A stretch of 64,000 nt of DNA from Chrysemys picta bellii (lineage: Eukaryota; Chordata; Testudines; Emydidae): contig NC_088791.1 of the NCBI RefSeq assembly GCF_011386835.1, forward strand, positions 129,246,943 to 129,310,942. The letters are read 5' to 3'. Shown piece by piece: positions 54,701-61,815 of the stretch. Positions within the stretch are counted from its first letter, which is position 1, and the number at the start of each line of letters is the position of its first letter. Position numbers and translations under genes: made by a program. Under the pieces are notes generated by a model that did no database searches, had not been told where the DNA came from, and saw only the letters and a program-made list of their open reading frames with translations.

Positions 54701-54770
54701 GATCCACATGCTCCTCTGCAGCAGTCGACTTTCCCCCATCTCCTAGTTTAAAAACTGCTCTGCAACCTTT
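51741..54770 (-). pseudogene. CR1 ORF2: AP endonuclease and reverse transcriptase, several frameshifts
   Basis: ORF2 encodes the enzyme that nicks the target and reverse-transcribes CR1 RNA. An uninterrupted 398-codon piece (52937-51741) carries the RT core: [44 protein letters not shown], and the C-terminal [19 protein letters not shown] and [16 protein letters not shown] blocks. The upstream endonuclease part is broken between frames near 54330, 54075, 53820 and about 53410-52940. It still shows LYTNARSLNNKMSELE, ITETWW, GDFNYPHIDWE and LGNSDHN. The catalytic FADD is intact, but the frameshifts should kill the protein. It is younger than the CR1 at 47.2-48.5 kb, judging by fewer lesions. 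Confidence 0.92.
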
Positions 54771-56174
54771 TTAATGTTAAGTGCCAGCAGTCTGGTTCCA
54801 CTTTGGTTTAGGTGGAGCCCATCCTTCCTGTATAGGCTCCCCCATCCCAAAAGTTTCCCCAATTCCTAATGAATCTAAACCCCTCCTCTCTACACCATCG
54901 TTTCATCCACGCATTGAGACTCTGAAGCTCTGCCTGCCTACCTGGCCCTGCGTGTGGAACTGGGAGCATTTCTGAGAATGCCACCATAGAGGTCCTGGAT
55001 TTCAGTCTCTTCCCTAGGAGCCTAAATTTGGCCTCCAGGACGTCTCTCCTACCCTTCCCTATGTCATTGGTACCTACATGTACCACGACCACCGGCTCCT
55101 CCCCAGCACTACACATAAGTCTGTCTAGATGCCTCGAGAGATCCGCAACCTTCGCACCAGGCAGGCAAGTCACCATACGGTTCTCCCAGTCATCACAAAC
55201 CCAGCTATCTATGTTTCTAATGATCAAATCTCCCATTACTAACACCTGTCTTTTCCTAGTGACTGGAGTTCCCTCCCCCGGAGAGGTAATCTCAGTGCGA
55301 GAGGATACCCCAACACCATCTGGAAGGAGGGTCCCAACTATGGGAAGGTTTCCCTCTGTTCCTGTTAACTGCTCTGCTTCCCTGGGCCTTTCATCCTCCT
55401 CAACAGCACAGGGGCTGTCTGACCGGAGGTGGGACAATACTACAGTGTCTCGGAAAGCCTCATCAACATACCTCTCTGCCTCCCTTAGCTCCTCCAGTTC
55501 TGCCACCCTGGCCTCCAAAGCCCGTACGCAGTCCCTGAGGGCCAGGAGCTCCTTGCACCGAATGCACACATACGCCACCTGCCCACAGGGCAGGTAATCA
55601 TACATTAGGGTTACCATTCGTCCGGATTCCCCCGGACATGTCCGGATTTTTGAACTAAAAATAGCGTCCGGGGGGAATTTGTTAATGTCCGGACTTCCCT
55701 CCCTCCCGCCCCATGCAGCGCACTCGCGGCTAACAGGGCAGCCGAATGGTACCACTTACATGGGGCTCCGACAGCGAGAGAGAGTCCCTCCTCCACTTCC
55801 CCCTCCTCCCCGTGCAACATAGCTCACTCACTCACTCACTCACTCACTCCCTGCATTCGCCTCCGGCAATCTGGAGCTCCTCCCCCGCTGCTGGCCAGCG
55901 TGCGGGGAGAACGGCTCAGACTCAGCAAGCTCCCAGAGAGACTTTAGGCGAACCGAAGGCCAACGACAAGGGAGCCAGGGGGTCGGAGAAGGGGCAGGGA
56001 GGTTCTGGAGGGGGCAGTCAAGGGGGGGGGGTCGGGAGTTCGGGGGGGGGCTTTCTGGGAGGTGTGGATAAGGTTTTGGGCAGTCAGGGTACAGGTAGGG
56101 GGTACGGTCCTGGGGGGCAGTTTTGGGGGGGGTTAGGAGGGGGCAGTTAGGGGACAAGGAACAGGGAGGCTTGG

Positions 56175-56673
56175 CTCTCTTAATGGCTCTCCATGCGTCT
56201 CTGGACCCTCTCAGCTGTCGGGCTTGGACGGAAACATTGCCTGAGGGTAGTGAGAGAATGGGTTATCGGTGAGGTGGGGGTGGGCATGAGCCCGGTCAAT
56301 AGGGGCAACCCCTACCAAGATCTGAGCCTTTTCTCACACGCCCATTAGAGCTCGACATTATGCTGTTTGGGACCCCTCTTTGAGGAAAGCCTCTGGATTG
56401 CAAGTCCAACCGCTACCTCCTCGTGGTGAGAGTCGGTAACTGGCTTGGATAGCCAGGCGGATTGCGGAGGACGAACCCACATCCCACATTCAGTGGGGTG
56501 TGGGACGGGGTTGGGCAGCCCCATATGGTGCCACATGGATGCCCCCCTGGTAAGGGTAGCCTCCCCCAGGTACGGGTTGACTCCCCCTGGTAAGGGTAAG
56601 TTTCCCCCAGGTACGGGTTAGTTTCCCCCTGGAAAGGGTTAGTTTCCCCCTGAGAAGGGTAAATCTTTTAGCT
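56175..56673 (+). other. R2 5' UTR with possible 28S-derived leader
   Basis: The first nine bases, CTCTCTTAA, equal the 28S rRNA gene sequence immediately upstream of the R2 nick (known target GACTCTCTTAAGG/TAGCC). In R2, a self-cleaving HDV-like ribozyme at the 5' end often leaves a short 28S leader. I could not fold this region with confidence, though a GAGAG at about 56259 could pair with the first bases. The last part is a tandem array (see 56542). Confidence 0.55.
56542..56665 (+). repeat. 20-21-bp tandem array upstream of the R2 start codon
   Basis: Six units of the form CCCCCTGGTAAGGGTAGTTT, with variants CCCCCAGGTACGGGTTAGTTT and CCCCCTGAGAAGGGTAAATCT, occur every 20-21 bp just before the ATG at 56674. 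From 56581 the R2 reading frame is open through the array, so the last units would read as V-R-V-S-F-P-(Q/L) repeats if translation began upstream without ATG. Confidence 0.9.
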
Positions 56674-59600
56674 ATGGAAAAAAGTAATTTATATTTTTAT
56701 ACCGGATTGGCGCTGGACCGGGTTAATAACGCCCCCGCTGTTGGCTTTGATGCCCCGTCCGACAGTGTTAAATATATTAGGGGTGTGATCAGGGTCGCTG
56801 GACCAATGGATAAAATGGTGTGGACTATAATGAAGTCTCATGAGAATGAGAGTGAGAATCAAGTCCTCCCAGTGGAGCATGGAGAGGAGGTAGAGGAGAA
56901 TGTTTGTGATGATCGTGGTGAGGAGATTTTATCTATCTTACCGATGGTTTTTACAAGGGACACTTTTAATGATTTAACTATGGACAGTTTTAATCCAGAT
57001 TTTAAGTATTTAAGTACATTTGATGATCCATATGTTAGGGAATCGGGATATCTTAATGCTCATTTAGTTAATGGGTCTAGTTTATTAAATAGTTTTAGAC
57101 CAAGTACTGATTTTAATAGGGATCGTAATAAGGATCTTAACAGTACTGGTAGTAATATAAATATATTAGAAAGTAGTTCGTGGAAGGATGGGGTTTTTTA
57201 TTTAGAGTATCCCGTTGATAGTTTTAATTGTCCAATATGTCCCCAGATATTACCAACATTTGGTAAATGGGCCAAACACATTAATGTGGTTCATAAAAGT
57301 AAAGCCATACGAGTTGTATGTAGTAAATGTGGAAAATCTTCTCAATATCGTAATATAGCTTGCCACTACCCCAAGTGCATACCCAAGAAGGTGGATACCC
57401 CAATGAAGAGCCATACGTGCTCGGTCTGTGGGCTTGGTTTTCATACTAGATCTGGATTGAGCCAACACTGTAGACATAGACACCCTGCTGTGAGGAATGA
57501 GCAAAGAAAAGAAGATATGGCTGCTAAAAGTAAGATCAAAGAGGGATCGACTAGATCTCGTATATGGACTAAAGATGAGGTTGCGCAGCTTATACAGTTG
57601 GAAAGGAAATATATTGGGAAAAGGAATATAAATAAATGTATTGAGAGCGAGATGAGGACCAAAACGAATAAACAAATATCAGATAAAAGACGAGAATTAG
57701 CAAAGAAGAAGTTAGTGGTAACAGGAGATAGGGAGGAAGTGACTGAGGTAGAGGACATTAGAGTAAATATATTAGAAATTCCGCCCCCAAGAGAGAGGAT
57801 TTTCCCACTAAAAGGACATCCAGAAGTGGATTTAGTGGAGAAAATATGTAAACGGGGAAAACAAAGTAGGGAGGGAAGAGAAATAATAAATAGTTTAGGG
57901 GAAATTGAAGGATTATTAAAGGAGGATTTAACAAAAGCTCTCGGATGGGCAATGTTGGAAAAATTATGTTATTCATTAGTAGAGGGACAGGACCCTAGAA
58001 ATGAAAGTCAAATAGAGTTGAGGAATAAAGGAAAAGGGAAGATTAGAAAGGAGGGGAGAAGGAAGCAATTTAATGCAATTAGGAGATATGCTACAAAGAA
58101 AGCTAAGTATAAATTCTATCAACAATTATTTGATAAGGATAGAAGAAGATTGACTCGCATTATAATGGGAGAGCCAGATAAGGCTAAGTGTGCTATCCCT
58201 ATGAAAGAAATTGAGGAATACTATGTAAATATTTTGGGAACAATTGGACATGGTAATATGATAGGGTGGCCATCATCCACAGAGAATGCGGATAATGATA
58301 TATTAATGAGTCCGATCTCTGTGGATGAGATTAGAATAGCTTTAACAGAAATAAGAAAAGATAGTGCTCCTGGCCCAGATAAAGTAAAAGTGAGCAATTT
58401 GTGGGATATTTTTAATTTAGACTCCTTAATACTTACAAAAATTTTTAATATATGGTTTCTAAATAGACAGGTACCAGATGAATTTAAGAAAAATAGAACG
58501 ATTTTAATACCAAAGACACAAGATGAGGAGGAAATGAAGAAGTTAACATCTTGGAGACCATTGACAATTGGGTCAGTTTGGATTAGAATCTATACCAAAA
58601 TATTAGCAAAAAGACTGGTGGAAACAGTTAAGATATGTAGTAGACAAAAAGGGTTTATATCCGCCCCTGGGTGTGAGGAAAATATTGCTATATTAGATAA
58701 TTTGATTAAAGGGGCTAAACGAAATGGGAATGAAATTGCAATAGTGTTCGTAGATTTGGCTAAAGCATTTGATTCTGTGGGACACGGACATATAATAGCC
58801 GGGTTGAGAAGATTTGGTATAGATGAACATTTTATAGATATTATTAGGGACCTTTATGATAATTGCACAACTAGGGTATGGGTGGGTGATGAAGCTACTG
58901 AGTCTATTTTAATTAGGAGGGGGGTCAAGCAGGGTGACCCGTTGTCCCCAATTTTGTTTAATATTGCTATGGATCCCCTTTTAACTAGATTAGAAGTAGA
59001 AGGAAGTGGTTTTTATGTTAAGGGTAATAGTGTCACGTCATTGGCTTTTGCCGATGATGTGGCAATTTTAAGTAGCTCATATAAAGGAATGATCAAAAAT
59101 TTGGGTATCTTAGAGGAGTTTTGTAAAAATACTAATCTCTCTGTTAATGTGAAGAAAACGAAAGGCTTTCATATTTTAACTAAACATAAAACCTATGTAG
59201 TTAATCCTAAGGATAATTGGCAGATAGGGTCAGAGAAGATTGAATATGTTCAACCAGGGGATTTTGAAAAATATTTAGGGGCTAGAATAGATCCCTGGAT
59301 AGGTGTAGGGGGACCGGTACTTAAAGAAAAATTGAAAGATTGGAGTGAGAATTTAATTAAGGCCCCATTAAAACCGGCCCAAAAAATATTAATTTTACAG
59401 ACATACATCTTACCGAAGCTATTTTATAATCTTCTTTTAATAGAACCCCCTTTTAATCTTTTAGATGATCTTGATGTGTTAGTTAGAAAAATAGTTAAAG
59501 AGATTTTACATTTACCTCAGTGTACCACAGATGGGATATTTTATTCTAGAGGTAGGGATGGTGGTTTAGCTCTCACTAAGTTTAGTGTGCAAATCCCAAA

Positions 59601-60456
59601 TATGTTAATTCGTAAATGGAGGAGACATATTGTCTCGAGAGATGATTGGATGGACCTATCTTATCTATATGCAGGAGAAAATCTTGTGGATAAAATATTG
59701 TCATTTAGTGCAGTAACATCTCATCCCAAGAAATGGAGGGAAGAGGAATTTTTAAGATGGTCGGAACTGAGATGTCAGGGAATAGGGATAAAATATTTTA
59801 AAAATGATTTAATTAGTAATTCGATTTTTAGAAACTCTAGTAAAGTTAAATCGTCAGCGTATATCGCAGCATTGCAGCTTAGGGCAAATATTTATCCTAC
59901 TAGGGAGACATTAGCAAGAGGAAGAGGAGGTGTGAATGCTCTTTGTAGATGGTGCGGTAAAGTGCGGGAGACTGTTCCCCATATCTCAGGACAATGTTAT
60001 AAGACTAAGAATGCTAGGATAAAAAGGCATAATAGAGTAGTGTCTGCAGTTGTGGATAAGGTTGGTAAATTAGGGTGGAAGGCAATGATAGAGCCCCATT
60101 TGAGAAATAGTAAGGGTGAGTTAAGAAAGCCGGATATTATATTTATAAAAGGAGATACAGCAGTGGTGGTTGATGTTACAGTGCGATGGGAGGATAATGC
60201 CGGAAGTTTGGAACAAGCCCACAGTGAGAAGGTGGCTTATTATCTTGAGTTAGAGGAAGAAATTAAAAACTTAACGGGAGGTAAAAATATCCACTTCTTT
60301 GGTTTTGTGCTTGGGGCGCGTGGCAAGTGGAGTGAAGGTAATAATGATTTGTTACAATTATTGGGAATGGACAGAAGTAAAAATTTTAAGGAGAGTATAT
60401 GTAGACTTGTTTTATATTCCACTATTGGTATGATGGCTATATTCAGTGACAGGTAA
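56674..60456 (+). CDS. R2 retrotransposon protein (ZF-Myb-RT-endonuclease), 1260 aa, intact
   Basis: A single uninterrupted ORF. The domains in order are as follows. Zinc finger 1 is CCHH (C186, C189, H202, H207); finger 2 is CCHC (C216, C219, H231, C235); finger 3 is CCHH (C249, C252, H265, H270). A Myb-like helix region follows at about 298-345 (W298). The reverse transcriptase spans about 540-930, with APGPDK (565), RPLTIGS (628), VDLAKAFD (D694), GVKQGDPLSP (750) and FADD (D794, D795). Then come the CCHC knuckle (C1091, C1094, H1103, C1108) and an R2-type endonuclease with KPD (D1154), VVDVTV (D1167) and a Lys at about 1186. All catalytic residues are present. Three N-terminal fingers plus Myb mark the R2-A group. 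It nicks a target and primes reverse transcription of its own RNA (target-primed reverse transcription). The start at 56674 is the first ATG of the open frame, which extends upstream to 56581 without ATG. The composition (A/T-rich) differs from its G-rich surroundings. Confidence 0.93.
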   Translation: MEKSNLYFYTGLALDRVNNAPAVGFDAPSDSVKYIRGVIRVAGPMDKMVWTIMKSHENESENQVLPVEHGEEVEENVCDDRGEEILSILPMVFTRDTFNDLTMDSFNPDFKYLSTFDDPYVRESGYLNAHLVNGSSLLNSFRPSTDFNRDRNKDLNSTGSNINILESSSWKDGVFYLEYPVDSFNCPICPQILPTFGKWAKHINVVHKSKAIRVVCSKCGKSSQYRNIACHYPKCIPKKVDTPMKSHTCSVCGLGFHTRSGLSQHCRHRHPAVRNEQRKEDMAAKSKIKEGSTRSRIWTKDEVAQLIQLERKYIGKRNINKCIESEMRTKTNKQISDKRRELAKKKLVVTGDREEVTEVEDIRVNILEIPPPRERIFPLKGHPEVDLVEKICKRGKQSREGREIINSLGEIEGLLKEDLTKALGWAMLEKLCYSLVEGQDPRNESQIELRNKGKGKIRKEGRRKQFNAIRRYATKKAKYKFYQQLFDKDRRRLTRIIMGEPDKAKCAIPMKEIEEYYVNILGTIGHGNMIGWPSSTENADNDILMSPISVDEIRIALTEIRKDSAPGPDKVKVSNLWDIFNLDSLILTKIFNIWFLNRQVPDEFKKNRTILIPKTQDEEEMKKLTSWRPLTIGSVWIRIYTKILAKRLVETVKICSRQKGFISAPGCEENIAILDNLIKGAKRNGNEIAIVFVDLAKAFDSVGHGHIIAGLRRFGIDEHFIDIIRDLYDNCTTRVWVGDEATESILIRRGVKQGDPLSPILFNIAMDPLLTRLEVEGSGFYVKGNSVTSLAFADDVAILSSSYKGMIKNLGILEEFCKNTNLSVNVKKTKGFHILTKHKTYVVNPKDNWQIGSEKIEYVQPGDFEKYLGARIDPWIGVGGPVLKEKLKDWSENLIKAPLKPAQKILILQTYILPKLFYNLLLIEPPFNLLDDLDVLVRKIVKEILHLPQCTTDGIFYSRGRDGGLALTKFSVQIPNMLIRKWRRHIVSRDDWMDLSYLYAGENLVDKILSFSAVTSHPKKWREEEFLRWSELRCQGIGIKYFKNDLISNSIFRNSSKVKSSAYIAALQLRANIYPTRETLARGRGGVNALCRWCGKVRETVPHISGQCYKTKNARIKRHNRVVSAVVDKVGKLGWKAMIEPHLRNSKGELRKPDIIFIKGDTAVVVDVTVRWEDNAGSLEQAHSEKVAYYLELEEEIKNLTGGKNIHFFGFVLGARGKWSEGNNDLLQLLGMDRSKNFKESICRLVLYSTIGMMAIFSDR

Positions 60457-60748
60457 AGATCCCGGAGTTTCCATTCCGTGTATCTTGCCAAAACTAAATT
60501 TTAGCTATTTTGGTTTCCATGCTCTAAATTTTCAAATTATTAATATTGTTTTGAACATTAACATATTTAGTGTTATTTAATATCTGCCCTTCAATAGAAT
60601 GGTTTTAACTATATAATAAATACTTATTAATGGATGAAATTCCAATTTAAATCATTAGTTTATTTATTTATTTTAACTACTGGATGTGGATGCGGACTGG
60701 CCGCGTATAGTAACCAGGAAAGGGCAGGTAGTCACGCCTGTACATAAA
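60457..60748 (+). other. R2 3' UTR
   Basis: About 290 bases of AT-rich sequence follow the stop codon, ending in a structured-looking GC segment (GGATGCGGACTGGCCGCGTA, then TAGTCACGCCTGTACATAAA). In R2 the 3' UTR RNA is bound by the protein to start reverse transcription. No poly(A) tract is seen. Confidence 0.7.
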
Positions 60749-61574
60749 TAGGGGGTGAAGTCTTGGGGGGGCAGTTAGGGGCAGGGGTCCCAGGAGGGGG
60801 CAGTCAGGGGACAAGGAGCAGGGGGGAGGGTTGGGGGTTCTGAGGGGGGTGGGAAGTGGGTGGGGCAGGGGCGGGGCTAGGGCAGGACAGGGGCGGGGCT
60901 CCTCCCATCCTCTTTTTTGCTTGCTGAAATATGGTAACCCTATCATACATGCTGCACTCAACGCAATAAACTGGATAGCCCCCACTCTGCTGCTGGGCTT
61001 CTGCCTGCATAGTCTCCTAGTTAATGAAAGGGTTTTGTTTAAATCAAGAAGTTTTGAATGTAGTTTAGTTTATAGTTTTAAAGAAAACAGCAAGGGGCTC
61101 TTGCCCCCTTCCCAACTCCCTTGCGAAACTCCCTGTTAGCAGCCCCTGGTCGCTTGTGCACTGCTTTATAAAGCCCTGGCCTGCTTGATAGCCCTGCCCA
61201 CTGACTAAGGCTCAGCCAATTAACAGAGGTGTCTAGCTTTCAAACCTTCCTTTGAAGCTCACAGCTTCCAACTGGCAGCGACAGCACATGGTCATTCAAA
61301 CAACCAAACAAACAGATGGACAAACACAAGCTCAGCACACAGCGAGTAACCCCCAAACACAAACAAACACACACTACAGACAGTCACTTACCCCAAGGGT
61401 GCTGTATTTGCTTCTCCTTCACCTGGAGAATTCCCTTGCGAAACTCCCTGTTTGCAATAGGGTACTGCTGAGGCAGAAATGTCTAGCTATTTGTTAATAA
61501 AAATCCTGATGAAGAACTAAAAATTGGCCAGTCTTCTTAAGCAACGTTGCTCCTATGAAATAAAACAATTAATA

Positions 61575-61640
61575 GAATCATAGACTTTAAGGTCAGAAGG
61601 GACCATTATGATCGTCTAGTCTGACCTCCTGCCTTCTTCC
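61575..61640 (-). mobile_element. CR1 LINE 3'-end fragment
   Basis: AATCATAGACTTTAAGGTCA and GAAGGGACCATTATGATCGT, then CTAGTCTGACCTCCTGC, form the reverse complement of a CR1 tail. It lies just beyond the 5' end of the full-length CR1. Confidence 0.7.
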
Positions 61641-61815
61641 TGTTCTACTCCTCTCATGCTACTGCTCTGCTACCTACCCCAATAAAGGAGAACTAACAAC
61701 TTAAAATGCCTTGTTCAAAAATTTTAAGTAACACTTAACTTTCAAACGCCTGAACAGCAAATGTAACTTTTCTTGTCTGCATAGTAAACACTGGCATTTT
61801 TATCTGGTTGAATAA

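Larger units (their letters stand above)
56175..60748 (+). mobile_element. R2-clade non-LTR retrotransposon, apparently complete, outside 28S rDNA
   Basis: The left boundary is set where hAT-like G-rich text (ACAGGGAGGCTTGG) gives way to CTCTCTTAATGGCTC, and the right boundary where TACATAAA meets TAGGGGGTGAAG. The layout is a 5' UTR of about 0.5 kb, one 3783-bp ORF, and a 3' UTR of about 0.29 kb with no poly(A) tail. All of this is typical of R2. No target-site duplication is seen; the flanks would rejoin as G-G-(A)-TAGGGGG, which resembles the other GGGGGCAGTTAGGGG-type text of this hAT. The A/T-rich body contrasts with the G-rich host element. No rDNA sequence lies in the flanks. Confidence 0.85.
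55606..60942. mobile_element. hAT-like element (TIR TAGGGTTACCAT/ATGGTAACCCTA), interrupted by R2
   Basis: The ends are perfect 12-base inverted repeats and TCATACAT flanks both sides (55598-55605 and 60943-60950), giving an 8-bp hAT-type duplication inside CR1 ORF1. The left part (55606 to about 56174) has CGTCCGGATTCCCCCGGACA hairpins, a (CACT)n run at about 55824-55850 and a G-rich tail built on GGGGGCAGTTAGGGG. The right part (60749-60942) continues the same G-rich units. There is no transposase of its own. Without the R2 it would be about 760 bp. Confidence 0.92.
54808..61010 (-). pseudogene. CR1 ORF1 with SGNH/GDSL esterase-like domain, split by transposon insertion
   Basis: CR1 ORF1 proteins bind element RNA, and the vertebrate type often carries an esterase-like domain. 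The start codon is at 61010. The first 22 or so codons (with a C-V-E-C pair) precede the insertion at 60942, and the frame continues at 55605 with PCGQVAYVCIRC, giving a CxxC...CxxC knuckle. Next comes a predicted coiled coil (LRDCVRALEARVAELEELRE) and a linker. An SGNH-hydrolase-like region follows with VLVMGDLIIRNI (block I, though D-L-I replaces the expected G-D-S), VVVHVGTNDIGKG and a final WGNFWDG. Spliced across the insertion the frame is open for about 285 residues, so the hAT insertion is the only visible lesion. The first-block change may remove the catalytic Ser. Confidence 0.85.
51537..61490 (-). mobile_element. Nearly full-length CR1 LINE, split by a nested hAT/R2 insertion
   Basis: The 3' end lies at about 51537 (complement of ATAAGAACATATGATCGG, the CR1 tail motif). 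ORF2 runs from roughly 54770 to 51741 and ORF1 from 61010 to 54808, followed upstream by a 5' UTR to about 61490. That UTR carries a repeated CCCTTGCGAAACTCCCTGTT block (about 61117 and 61432), suggesting a duplicated promoter unit. Removing 55606-60942 plus one copy of TCATACAT restores a 4.6-kb element. The 5' end is an estimate. Full-length CR1 copies are rare because most are 5'-truncated. Confidence 0.9.

Noticed and set aside
55028..55597. 189-codon plus-strand frame
   Set aside because: It is the shadow of CR1 ORF1 on the opposite strand, which has recognisable domains.
56175..60748. R2 located in genuine 28S rDNA
   Set aside because: Neither flank contains 28S sequence beyond the nine bases at the 5' edge. 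Both flanks are hAT text and, beyond that, CR1.
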